64,000 nucleotides of DNA from CAVVPY01 sp963750295. GTDB lineage: Bacteria > Actinomycetota > Actinomycetes > Mycobacteriales > Jatrophihabitantaceae. Location: positions 1,488,001-1,552,000 of the forward strand of contig CAVVPY010000001.1 in assembly GCA_963750295.1 (NCBI GenBank). The letters run 5' to 3'. Position 1 is the stretch's first letter, and each line of letters opens with the position of its first letter. This document shows positions 8,389 through 16,809 of the stretch, in pieces. Under the pieces are notes generated by a model. That model made no database searches. It saw only the letters and a list, made by a program, of their open reading frames with translations, and was not told the DNA's origin. The position numbers and the translations under genes are program-made.

Positions 8389-9174
8389 ATGAAGCTGGCG
8401 CTGGACCGCTCGAGCCCCACGCCGCTGTGGGCCCAATTGCTCGCCGACCTCACGACGCGGCTGGAGACCGGGGAGTTCCGCGAGGCCTTCCCGGGCGAGA
8501 TCGCGATCCGTGACGAGTACGGCGTCAGCCGCCACACCGTCCGGGAGGCAGTTCGGCGGCTGCGCGACGCGGGCACCGTCACGGCCGCTCGCGGCCGTAC
8601 CCCGCGGGTCACCCCCCCGACCGAGATCGAACAACCGCTGGGGGCGCTGTACAGCCTGTTCGCGGCGACCGAGGCCGCCGGACTGGCTCAGCTCAGCATC
8701 GTCCGCGTACTGGACATCCGCGCGGACGGGGTGGTCGCGGCCCGGCTGGGACTGGACGGGTCGACCCCGCTGGTCTATCTGGAACGGCTGCGCCTGGCCG
8801 GCGAGCAGCCGTTGGCACTCGACCGGGTCTGGCTGCCGGCCGCGATTGCCGCTCCCCTGCTGAGTGCCGACTTCACCCGCACCGCCCTCTACGACCAGCT
8901 TGCCGAGCGATGCGGCGTGCGGCTCACCGGCGGGGTGGAACGCCTCAGAGCAGTGATCCCGACCCCGGCCGAACGCGAATTACTGAGCATCGACGACGCG
9001 ACCGCGGCCTTCGGGATCGACCGCCTCGGCCACCGCGAGGGGATTCCGGTCGAGTGGCGCCACACGCTCGTGCGCGGCGATCGCTTCAGCGTCACCGCCG
9101 AGTACTCCAGTCGCGACGGCTATCGGCTCGACTTGTCCACGCACCACCCGGTCGACCACCCGAGGACGCGATGA
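8389..9174 (+). CDS. GntR-family regulator, HutC subfamily (wHTH + UTRA)
   Basis: This 261-residue protein has an N-terminal winged helix (residues ~10-75: 'PLWAQLLADLTTRLETGEF', 'YGVSRHTVREAVRRLRDAGTV', 'ARGRTPRV') and a C-terminal UTRA ligand-binding domain ('PLVYLERLRLAGEQPLALDRVWLP', 'YDQLAERCGVRL'). ATG 8389 follows a GAGGGGG ribosome site (8370-8376); an in-frame GTG at 8368 is possible. The stop overlaps the TauE-type exporter start (ATGA). It probably binds the palindrome just upstream, regulating both itself and the divergent gene; its ligand is unknown. Confidence 0.9.
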   Translation: MKLALDRSSPTPLWAQLLADLTTRLETGEFREAFPGEIAIRDEYGVSRHTVREAVRRLRDAGTVTAARGRTPRVTPPTEIEQPLGALYSLFAATEAAGLAQLSIVRVLDIRADGVVAARLGLDGSTPLVYLERLRLAGEQPLALDRVWLPAAIAAPLLSADFTRTALYDQLAERCGVRLTGGVERLRAVIPTPAERELLSIDDATAAFGIDRLGHREGIPVEWRHTLVRGDRFSVTAEYSSRDGYRLDLSTHHPVDHPRTR

Positions 9175-10031
9175 CCGTCACGGCAGCGCTGCTGCTCGGC
9201 GCGCTCATCGGCATCAGCCTCGGCGCGCTGGGCGGCGGCGGATCGATCTTGACCGTCCCGGCGCTGGTGTACGTGCTCGGGGACACCGCACACGCCGCGA
9301 CCACGAGCAGTCTGGTGATCGTCGGCATCACCTCAGCGGTGGCCACGGTGGGCTACGCGCGATCGGGCAACGTGCGGTGGACGGTCGGCTTGGTCTTCGG
9401 GTTGGTCGGCGTGGCTGCGTCCTACGCCGGTACGGCCGTGAACCGCCAACTCGACCCGAACGCGCTGTTGCTCGCGTTCGCCGCCCTCATGCTGGTCTCG
9501 GCCGTGGCGATGCTGATCCGCTCCGTCGGCGCTACGCCTGCCGTTGCGGCCAGTCCCGACCCGGAACCCGGTTCCGCCGGGCCGACGACGGCACACGGTA
9601 CGGCCACCGCGACGGCCACCCGCACCTCGGTGACATCCGCGCGACGGCAGCCGCGGCCGGCCGTCGTCGCGAAGGTGGTCGCGGCCGGGCTTGCGGTCGG
9701 CTTCCTCACCGGTTTCCTGGGTGTGGGCGGTGGGTTCATCATCGTGCCGGCGCTGGTGATGGCCCTGGAGTTCCCGATGGCCGTCGCCGTCGGCACGTCG
9801 TTGCTGGTCATCGCGGTGAACTGTGCGGCGGCGCTCGTGGCCCGCGCCGGTGACCAGACATTTCACTGGGCAGTGATCATCCCGTTCACCCTCGCCGCGG
9901 TCGCCGGGTCGGTCGGCGGCAAGCAGATTGCCGATCGCGCGTCCGGGGCCACCCTGACGCGGGCATTCGCCGGGCTGCTGCTCGCGGTCGGCGCGTACAC
10001 CGCAATCCGAAGCGGAATCGGGCTGCTCTGA
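9171..10031 (+). CDS. TauE/SafE-family sulfite/anion exporter
   Basis: This 286-residue membrane protein has the two inverted TauE/SafE halves. Each begins with the glycine-rich motif: 'GALGGGGSILTVPALVYVLG' near residue 17 and 'GFLGVGGGFIIVPALVMAL' near residue 175. A hydrophilic Ala/Thr-rich loop (~125-160) separates them, with about four helices in each half. The family exports sulfite or organosulfonates; S. aureus TauE works with the persulfide dioxygenase CstB. ATG 9171 overlaps the GntR stop, so the two are translationally coupled. The pairing with the MBL-rhodanese gene across the shared operator supports sulfite export. Confidence 0.9.
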   Translation: MTVTAALLLGALIGISLGALGGGGSILTVPALVYVLGDTAHAATTSSLVIVGITSAVATVGYARSGNVRWTVGLVFGLVGVAASYAGTAVNRQLDPNALLLAFAALMLVSAVAMLIRSVGATPAVAASPDPEPGSAGPTTAHGTATATATRTSVTSARRQPRPAVVAKVVAAGLAVGFLTGFLGVGGGFIIVPALVMALEFPMAVAVGTSLLVIAVNCAAALVARAGDQTFHWAVIIPFTLAAVAGSVGGKQIADRASGATLTRAFAGLLLAVGAYTAIRSGIGLL

Positions 10032-10086
10032 TCCACGCACGTCCTGCCGTCATCAGCGGCGGGTGACCCCACGTCCGAAGGGACTC

Positions 10087-10884
10087 ATGAACATCGACGA
10101 CGTCGGTGCCGCCGTGCGCCGGGTACCGGGACGATTCTGGTTGATCTCGCTCGTGGCCGTCATCGGGTTACTTGGTCTAGTCGTGAGTCAGCTCGTCGGC
10201 TCGTCGGGCAGCAGTGGCGGCCGGCCCGCGGATGCCCAGGATCGGCCGGCGATTCCGGCACCACACACGCAACGCGGGAACCCCACGAGCGCTGATCGAA
10301 GCGTGGGTGCAGCCGCGCCGAGACCGAGCAACCCGCTGGCTGCGCTCGCGCGTCGCACACCCGGGGACCCGATGGCGATCGGCCGCGTCGACGCCCCGGT
10401 CGTCATCGTCGAATGGGCAGATTTCCAGTGTCCGTTCTGCGGGAAGTTCGCACGCGACACGCAACCGGCGCTGGTCAAGAAGTACGTGGCCACCGGCGAG
10501 CTGCGCATCGAATGGCGCGACTTCCCCTATCTCGGTGCTCAATCCAGGGCGGCCGCACTGGCCGCACGAGCCGCGGCCGCGCAAGGCAAGTTCTGGGCAT
10601 ATCACGATGCGCTCTACGCGGATCAACATGCAGTGAACAGCGGGTACCTCACGTCCGGGTACCTCACCGACATCGCGACGAAGGTCGGCCTGAACGTGCC
10701 GCGGTTCGCCACCGCGATGCAGAGCAAGAGCCTGGCAGCGAAGGTCAATGCCGACTTCGAGGAAGGGACCAGCATCGGCATCAACGGGACGCCGGCATTC
10801 CTGGTGGGAACGACCCCTGTCATGGGAGCGCAACCCGCGAGCGTGTACGAGAAGTTGATCGACAAGCAGCTGAGCACCAGCTGA
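10087..10884 (+). CDS. DsbA-like membrane-anchored thioredoxin-fold protein (CPFC)
   Basis: This 265-residue protein has one N-terminal membrane anchor (~15-35), a low-complexity linker, and a DsbA/BdbD-like fold (~95-265). The active site is 'WADFQCPFCGKFARDTQP' (CxxC), with 'WRDFPYLGAQSRAAALAARAAAAQGKFWAYHDALY' and the cis-Pro strand 'IGINGTPAFLVG'. It should act on the outer membrane face as a disulfide oxidase or isomerase. ATG 10087 follows GAAGGGA at 10077-10083. The stop overlaps the ATG of the CcdA-like gene, which could supply reductant. A 15-bp in-frame duplication near 10642-10671 produces 'GYLTSGYLT'. Confidence 0.9.
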   Translation: MNIDDVGAAVRRVPGRFWLISLVAVIGLLGLVVSQLVGSSGSSGGRPADAQDRPAIPAPHTQRGNPTSADRSVGAAAPRPSNPLAALARRTPGDPMAIGRVDAPVVIVEWADFQCPFCGKFARDTQPALVKKYVATGELRIEWRDFPYLGAQSRAAALAARAAAAQGKFWAYHDALYADQHAVNSGYLTSGYLTDIATKVGLNVPRFATAMQSKSLAAKVNADFEEGTSIGINGTPAFLVGTTPVMGAQPASVYEKLIDKQLSTS

Positions 10885-11795
10885 TGCTCGACATCGGTTA
10901 TCTCGCCGCGTTCCTCGGCGGTGTGCTCGCGCTGCTGAGCCCGTGCAGTTCGCTGCTGCTGCCGTCGTTCTTCGCGTATGCGTTCCAGGGCAGCGGCGCC
11001 CTGCTGGCTCGCACGGGCTTGTTCTACCTCGGACTTGCCGCCGTGCTCGTTCCGCTCGGGTCGGGCTCGACGTTCGTGTCGGTGCTGTTCTACGGCCATC
11101 GCGAGGCGCTGATTCAGGTCGCCGGCTGGACGATCATCGTCTTCGGCGCGGCACAGATCCTCGGTTTCGGGTTCGGCTCGACTCGCGCCGCGGCACTGCA
11201 ACAACGCATGGTGCGCCGCGGCCGCTGGGCGTCGGTCATCGGTCTGGGTGCCGCGTACGGGCTTGCCGGTTTCTGCTCGGGACCGATCCTCGGTTCGGTG
11301 CTGACCGTTGCCGCAGCGAGCGGCCGTCCGCTGGAAGGGGCCGCGCTGCTCGCGGTGTACGCGCTGGGCATGACCGCACCGATGTTCCTGCTGGCGCTGC
11401 TCTGGCAGCGTTTCGACCTCGGCCGCCGACGCTGGCTGCGCGGCCGCGTGGTGCAGATCGGTCGGCTTCAGGTGCACACCATGACGCTGCTGTCCGGCGG
11501 GCTGTTCATCGTCATCGGTGCGCTGTTCCTGAGCTATGACGGGACCGCTGGCATCGCCGGCGCGCTCGGTCTCGGCGACACGACCGATCTCGAGTACAGC
11601 CTGCAGCAACACGCCGTCCAGGCTGGCCGCGCCGTCCCGGACGCGCTCCTGATCGGCATCGCTGCCACAGCGCTGGTCGCTCTCGTCGTCTGGCGGGTCC
11701 TGCGCGAGGTCCGCGCTGGGGCGGGCGAGCAGGCACAGGCCGAGGACGCACACTCCGCCTCTGCCGGGGCACCCAGTACCGACGTGAGCGGCTGA
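10884..11795 (+). CDS. CcdA/DsbD-like thiol-disulfide membrane transporter
   Basis: This 303-residue protein is predicted to have six or seven membrane helices and carries the paired redox cysteines of the CcdA family: 'LLSPCSSLLLPSFF' in helix 1 and 'GFCSGPILGSVL' in the fourth hydrophobic segment. CcdA moves electrons from cytosolic thioredoxin to extracytoplasmic thiol proteins. It is one base coupled with the DsbA-like gene (TGATG), so the two most likely form a redox pair. The extra hydrophilic segment before the last membrane helix (~225-255) and a soluble Ala/Glu-rich tail are longer than in minimal CcdA proteins. Confidence 0.88.
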   Translation: MLDIGYLAAFLGGVLALLSPCSSLLLPSFFAYAFQGSGALLARTGLFYLGLAAVLVPLGSGSTFVSVLFYGHREALIQVAGWTIIVFGAAQILGFGFGSTRAAALQQRMVRRGRWASVIGLGAAYGLAGFCSGPILGSVLTVAAASGRPLEGAALLAVYALGMTAPMFLLALLWQRFDLGRRRWLRGRVVQIGRLQVHTMTLLSGGLFIVIGALFLSYDGTAGIAGALGLGDTTDLEYSLQQHAVQAGRAVPDALLIGIAATALVALVVWRVLREVRAGAGEQAQAEDAHSASAGAPSTDVSG

Positions 11796-11889
11796 ACAGC
11801 ACCAGCCGGACCCGGTCCGAAACATTGTTTTGCCGCTTCTAGGGCTATTTGCGGCTTTCGCCGTAATCGGTAATGATGTGACACGAGCT

Positions 11890-12353
11890 CAGCGTGATCA
11901 CAGGAGGCGAAGCGGGCAGTGCATCGAAGCATCCGAGCGGCGCGCGGGTGTACGCCTTCCAGGGCCGTAACCACCTCGCCGTCGATGGCGTGGTCGGCCC
12001 CAACACGCATGGCGCACTGGCGAACCCGGACGAGAACCTCTCGGTGCAGTGCGACGCCGCGGTGGCCGCGATGATCCGCGACGTCTTCCCGAACTCGGTC
12101 GAGGACAAGGCCGTCCGGGTCGCCACGTGCGAGTCGGGGCTGAACCCGATCGCCGTAGGTGGGCCGAACGGCAACGGAACCCTCGACTTCGGCGTTCCAG
12201 TTCAACGACGGCGGCACCTTGCAGGAATACCTGCCCGGGGCAACGACGAAGGACAAGGTCGACGCCGCGCTACACGCAGCGGCAAACATCCAGGCGGCGC
12301 TCGCACTGTGGCAGGCGCGCGGCTGGCAGCCATGGTCATGCGGCGGCGCATAG
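11890..12353 (+). pseudogene. Frameshifted peptidoglycan-binding / transglycosylase-like gene
   Basis: The first part encodes a peptidoglycan-binding repeat ('VYAFQGRNHLAVDGVVGPNTHGAL') and then a lysozyme-like segment ('VEDKAVRVATCESGLNPIAVGGPNGNGTLDFG'). Near base 12194 the frame must change by one base to continue into 'FQFNDGGTLQEYLPGATTKDK' and the expected end 'QARGWQPWSCGGA', stopping at 12351-12353. No signal peptide or convincing start lies upstream, so the 5' end is missing as well. It was probably a secreted cell-wall protein; it adjoins another exported wall-related gene. Confidence 0.7.
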
Positions 12354-12389
12354 CTTCGCCGAACACCCCGACGACAGGAAGGCACAACC

Positions 12390-13193
12390 GTGGTTGACAT
12401 CTCCCGACGGCACGCGCTGAAGATCTTCGCGGGCGGCGCTGCGCTCGGTACGAGTGGGCTGCTGCTCTCACGCGCACCGGCTCTCGCGCACGGCGATCTC
12501 ACGAGGTACCAAGGCGTCTGGGGGCAACGAACCGTCTACGAAGTCACCGGTGACCTGGCGTCGTTCGACTACCGGCCCAGCTTCCACGACCGGATGAGCA
12601 CGTGGCTCGAGTTCTGGTATTTGAACACCCCGTCCGAGGCCCGCAAGCCGATGCGGGTGTGGACCGACGGCGTGCACTACGACGGCCGGGTGAGCGAGGC
12701 TCACAACGCCGGACGCGGATTCGACCTGACGCGGATCTTCGCCACGAACAGCAACGGCAACCTGCACCGTCACTTCTTCGGGCGGTACGACATCTGGAAG
12801 GACTTCGGCAGTGCGGACCTGGCGAACACGCGGCGGCACTACTGGGCCACCTCGGCGAGCCTGCACTATCACTTCCGCAACGTGCTGACCTACCCGTACA
12901 ACAGCGACCACTGGAACCACATCCACATCGACAACCTGGTCTCCGGCACCGGCAACTCGTCGTTCGACACCTCCTCACGCGCGCAGGTGCTGCACGTGCA
13001 GGCGAGCTGCAACTACATCTGGAACAAGGGGACGACCGTGGACGGCGACTGGGGACCGCAGACGAGCACGGACTCGACCCAGGTCCTTCGCCGGATCGGA
13101 CGGGGCAGCGGAACCATCGCGTCGTCGCAGGCGAACTGGCTCGCGTTCAACCGGGCGACCATGCGCAAGGGCTACGACGTCGAGAGCTACTGA
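12390..13193 (+). CDS. Tat-exported M15/extensin-like protein
   Basis: This 267-residue protein begins with a twin-arginine signal ('ISRRHALKIFAGGAALGTSGLLLS') ending at ALA-HG near residue 35. The body contains 'TRIFATNSNG', 'HRHFFGRYDIWKDFG' and 'SDHWNHIHIDNLVSG', where the HWNHIHID cluster matches the metal site of D-Ala-D-Ala carboxypeptidase M15/extensin-like domains. The tail ('TTVDGDWGPQTSTDSTQVLRRIG') looks like a degenerate peptidoglycan-binding repeat. GTG 12390 follows AGGAAGG. Cell-wall hydrolysis or binding is inferred; the full M15 metal ligand set was not confirmed. Confidence 0.75.
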   Translation: MVDISRRHALKIFAGGAALGTSGLLLSRAPALAHGDLTRYQGVWGQRTVYEVTGDLASFDYRPSFHDRMSTWLEFWYLNTPSEARKPMRVWTDGVHYDGRVSEAHNAGRGFDLTRIFATNSNGNLHRHFFGRYDIWKDFGSADLANTRRHYWATSASLHYHFRNVLTYPYNSDHWNHIHIDNLVSGTGNSSFDTSSRAQVLHVQASCNYIWNKGTTVDGDWGPQTSTDSTQVLRRIGRGSGTIASSQANWLAFNRATMRKGYDVESY

Positions 13194-13218
13194 CCGGTGC
13201 CCTGCGCGCGGTGCCCGC

Positions 13219-16200
13219 TCACGCAGTAGACGCGGCGTGCAGGGCGAGTCGTTCGCGCCCTAGTCGCATGCCCCCGGCATCGGCCAGTTGCAATGCCCGC
13301 GACGCGAGCGTCGAGGTGCGCGGATCCCCTCGCGCCGCAGCGAGTTCCACCTGCGCCGATCGCGCTTCGTAGTGCCCGAGCGGCGGCCCGTCGGTCAGCG
13401 CCCGGTCGACCAGCAGCTCGGCTCCGGCGAGGTCGCCCAGCTCGATGAGGACGAGCGCGCACCGCGCGGCGGCCCAGCTGGCGAAGAGGTTGAGGTGTGC
13501 GGACACCTCGAGGGAGTTACCAAATGCTGTCAACGCGCTCTCCGGATCGCCGCGCTCCTGATGGGCGATGCCGACGGCCCGCCACGCCGTTGCCGTCCAT
13601 CCTCGATGGCCCAGTCGCTCGGCGATCTCGAGCGCTTCGAGACCACACATCAGTGCCTCGTCCGCGCGGTGCAGGGCGGCCAGCGCCTCGGTCGTGTGCC
13701 ACAGCGCGTAGGTCTGCCCCTCGGGATGCCCGAGTGCCGTAGCCAGCTCGAGCGCGGCGCGCGTCTTCGCCAGTCCCCGCTCGGGCTCGGCGGCGAAGAC
13801 CAGGCCGTGGCCTGCGGTCGAGCGCGGGGTGACCACGCGAACGAGATCGCCGGAGTCCTCGAACAGGTTCGCCGCCCGATCCAGCAGCGTGATCCCTTCC
13901 TCGATCCTGCCGTCGAGGAAGGTGGCCATCGCCCGGCCGTCCAGGATCCGTGCCGTTCCGTTCGCGTCACCGATCTGCTGGTAGAGCGCGAGCGCGTCGC
14001 TCGCCCGGACCTCGGCGCGCGCGGGCTGATCGAGGTTCATATCGAGCACTGCGGCGATTTCCAGGGCGTGTGCGCGCGCGGCCGGGTCGGCTCCTGCGTC
14101 GACGAGCGCCAACTCGGCCAGTTCAGCGGCGCGGACGAGGTCGTCGGCACCGGAGGCGAGCAAGGCAAGGCGCCCGAGCAGCCGTGCGCGAACCGGTCCG
14201 CCCGGATGGACGGCCATCGCGCGCCGCAGATCGTCTCGGGCACCGCCGATGTCACCGAGCCGGCTACGAGCCTGCGCGCGAACCTCGCAGAGTGCGGCGG
14301 CGAGATCCGGCGGCGGCGAGATGTCGAGACCCGCCGTCGCGAGCGCTGCTGCCTCACGGTCGGCGAAGGCGGCCAGCGCGTCCGCCGAGGCCTTGAGGTA
14401 GGAATCCGCGGCGCGCTGCATATCCGCGGCGCCGAGCCAGTGCCGCGCCAGTTCACCGGCGTCGGTGGCGACGGCTTCGAGCGCCGCCGCCAGGCTCGCG
14501 TGCAGGCGTCCGCGCTCATCGCGGGGCAGGCTGTCGACCACCACGTCGCCGACCATGTCGTGGGCGGTGGCCCAACCCTGATCGCCCAGCCGGGCGAGGC
14601 CGCGACGCGACAGCACCCCCAACGTATCGAGGACGATCCGTTCCGCGGTGTCGGACGCGATGGACAGCACGCGGGCGGGAATCTCGCGCGCCACGAGGGC
14701 GAGCAGATGGGTCAGCTCGCGCGCGATCGGCTCCTGGGCCGCGACGCGGGCGAGGATCGCGGCCCGCTGCCCGTCGATCGCCACCTCCTCGGCGCGGACC
14801 AGACCGGCCTGGCTGAGCACCCGCCAGCGGCGGTCCGGTGCCGGTGCCACCACACCATGGGTGATGAGGGTGCGAAACACCTCGGTGACGGCGAGCGGCG
14901 TTCGGTCCGTCGAAGCCGCCAACACGCCGGTGAGCGCGGCGTCGGCGCTCAATTCGTCGATCTCGGTCGCCTCGAACGGGCGAAGCTCGACCCTGGTTGC
15001 AGCCGGTCGCACCCGGGCCAGGAAATCGCTCACGGCGTCGCGGTCGATCTCCTCCGGCCGGAACGCGAACACCGCGGCCGTCTCGGCCCGACTGAGCGCT
15101 GCCTGCACCAGCGACAGGCTGCTCGCGTCGGCCCACTGCAGATCGTCGACCACGAGCGTCGCGCGGGAGCCGACGAGCAGTCGGCCGGCCGCTTCCACCA
15201 GCAGCGACCGGCGACTTTCCGGATCGGGCAGCACTGCCGAGCCGCGGGCTGCGGGTGACTCGAGCTCTGGGAGCAGCCACACCAGGGCCGACAGGGTCGA
15301 GGCGGGCAACTGCTCGGCCGCGGTGGCGTCTGCCGCCAGGACTTCGCGGAGCAGGCTCCGGATCAGGCTCCACGGTTCGTCCCGCTCGGCAAGGAAGGCC
15401 CGGACGAGCAGCAGCGGCTGCTGGTGGGCCAGCTCAGCGAGCAGCCGAGACTTGCCGGTGCCCGACCCGCCCGACAGCAGGACCGTTGCGCCCCGCGCGA
15501 GCGTCGATCGCAACACCTCGAGCTCGACGGCACGGCCGACGAACGGCAACACGGCGAAGTCCGGTCGCTGTTGGCGGGTCGGGGCACCGCCGAATCCGGA
15601 CGCCCGGCGCCGCAGAAGATCGGCCTGGACGCTCGCCGCGTTCTCGGACGGGTCGAGGCCGAGGTCCTCGGCCAACACCCGCCGGTACTGCTCGTAGCGG
15701 TCCAGTGCCGCGACCCGATCGCCTGCGGCGGCCAGCGCGCGCACCAGGGTCAGCACCGCGACCTCGCGCAGCGGCTCGGCCGACGCTGCGGTCGAGGCCA
15801 ACTCGACCGCGGTCGCGGGCTGGCCGAGAGCCAGCGCGAGTTCGGCCGCGTCCTCGAGGGCCTGCTGCCGTGCGCGTGTGAGTCGATCGCGATAGCCGGC
15901 CGCCCAACTCGAGTACACGTCCTCGGCGAGCGGATCACCCCGCCAGTCGGCGAACGCGGCCTGATAGGCGGCCAGGCCGTCGCGGCCACCCCGGTCCCGC
16001 GCCGCAGCAATCGCGCTGAGGAACCGATCGGCGTCGACGACAAAGACGGTGCCTGCCGCCAGCGAATAGGCACCCGGACCGGTCACGAGCAACTCCGGGC
16101 GGCCCAGCGCACGACGAGCGCGGTTCACCAGCACCTGCAGATTCGCCACCGGATCGGCCGGCGGGCGATCGCCCCACAGCATCTCGGTCAACGCGTCATG

Positions 16201-16350
16201 AGACACGCTCTCGCCGCGGCGCGTGGCCAGCATCCGTACCAGCGCGCGCACCTTGCGGCCACCGAAGTCCGCCGCCGGGACCTCACGGCCGTCCCGAAGG
16301 ACGACGAAACGTCCCAGCAGCCGGATCTCCAGCGCGCCCGGCGCGGTCAT
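13219..16350 (-). CDS. SARP/BTAD-type transcriptional regulator with AAA ATPase and TPR domains
   Basis: This 1043-residue protein has an OmpR-like winged helix (~5-95: 'RLLGRFVVLRDGREVPAADFGGRKVRALVRMLA'), a BTAD (~100-250, 'EDVYSSWAAGYRDRLTRARQQALEDAAELAL') and an ATPase module. The ATPase has Walker A 'SGGSGTGKSRLL' (~300) and Walker B 'ATLVVDDLQWAD'; a long C-terminal TPR array runs from ~640 to the end. The architecture matches AfsR-like/LuxR-MalT-type signal integrators. The start is ATG 16350; upstream sequence in the same frame is non-coding in character. It is divergent from the cupin gene and probably controls it; the signal is unknown. Confidence 0.9.
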   Translation of the reverse strand: MTAPGALEIRLLGRFVVLRDGREVPAADFGGRKVRALVRMLATRRGESVSHDALTEMLWGDRPPADPVANLQVLVNRARRALGRPELLVTGPGAYSLAAGTVFVVDADRFLSAIAAARDRGGRDGLAAYQAAFADWRGDPLAEDVYSSWAAGYRDRLTRARQQALEDAAELALALGQPATAVELASTAASAEPLREVAVLTLVRALAAAGDRVAALDRYEQYRRVLAEDLGLDPSENAASVQADLLRRRASGFGGAPTRQQRPDFAVLPFVGRAVELEVLRSTLARGATVLLSGGSGTGKSRLLAELAHQQPLLLVRAFLAERDEPWSLIRSLLREVLAADATAAEQLPASTLSALVWLLPELESPAARGSAVLPDPESRRSLLVEAAGRLLVGSRATLVVDDLQWADASSLSLVQAALSRAETAAVFAFRPEEIDRDAVSDFLARVRPAATRVELRPFEATEIDELSADAALTGVLAASTDRTPLAVTEVFRTLITHGVVAPAPDRRWRVLSQAGLVRAEEVAIDGQRAAILARVAAQEPIARELTHLLALVAREIPARVLSIASDTAERIVLDTLGVLSRRGLARLGDQGWATAHDMVGDVVVDSLPRDERGRLHASLAAALEAVATDAGELARHWLGAADMQRAADSYLKASADALAAFADREAAALATAGLDISPPPDLAAALCEVRAQARSRLGDIGGARDDLRRAMAVHPGGPVRARLLGRLALLASGADDLVRAAELAELALVDAGADPAARAHALEIAAVLDMNLDQPARAEVRASDALALYQQIGDANGTARILDGRAMATFLDGRIEEGITLLDRAANLFEDSGDLVRVVTPRSTAGHGLVFAAEPERGLAKTRAALELATALGHPEGQTYALWHTTEALAALHRADEALMCGLEALEIAERLGHRGWTATAWRAVGIAHQERGDPESALTAFGNSLEVSAHLNLFASWAAARCALVLIELGDLAGAELLVDRALTDGPPLGHYEARSAQVELAAARGDPRTSTLASRALQLADAGGMRLGRERLALHAASTA

Positions 16351-16440
16351 TGGCCCATGATGTCGAGTCGCTAGGGAACTGCAAGCCTGGCGGCCTACGG
16401 TTCGGATCATCTGACCACCCGCCCCGAGAAGGAGCCGACC

Positions 16441-16809
16441 ATGACCCAGCAGTTGCAGCAGCAGACCGAACACCGAAGCTTCACCGCACCCGACGAGACC
16501 CGCACCTTCGACCACGGTCACCTCGACCTGCTCCGCGTCGGCAACAGCGACATCGGCCGGCTGGTCCTCTCGCCCGGGTGGCGGTGGTCCAAGGACGTCA
16601 AGCCCGTCGCCGGCACCGACCTGTGCGAGGCACCCCACTTCCAGTACCACGTCACCGGCACGCTGCGGATCCAGATGGCCGACGGCACCGAGTTCGACGC
16701 CCTGCCCGGCGCGGTCACCTCACTGCCGTCCGGCCACGACGCGTGGGTCGTCGGCGACGAGGAAGTCGTCGTGATCGACTGGTTCGGGGCGAGTGAGTAC
16801 GCGAAATGA
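16441..16809 (+). CDS. Small cupin-domain protein
   Basis: This 122-residue single-domain cupin has 'SPGWRWSKDVKPVAG', 'HFQYHVTGTLRIQMADGTEFDALPGAVTSLPSGHDAWVVGDE' and the final strand 'VVVIDWFGA'. The first cupin motif keeps one His of the usual HxH, so metal binding is uncertain. ATG 16441 follows GAAGGAG at 16427-16433. The stop overlaps the following gene (ATGA). Function is unknown; small cupins of this type often accompany regulators as effector-binding or isomerase-like proteins. Confidence 0.85.
   Translation: MTQQLQQQTEHRSFTAPDETRTFDHGHLDLLRVGNSDIGRLVLSPGWRWSKDVKPVAGTDLCEAPHFQYHVTGTLRIQMADGTEFDALPGAVTSLPSGHDAWVVGDEEVVVIDWFGASEYAK

Noticed and set aside
13288..15258. 656-codon open frame opposite the SARP regulator
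   Set aside because: Low-complexity Arg/Gly/Gln composition and no domains; the SARP frame is continuous with Walker motifs.
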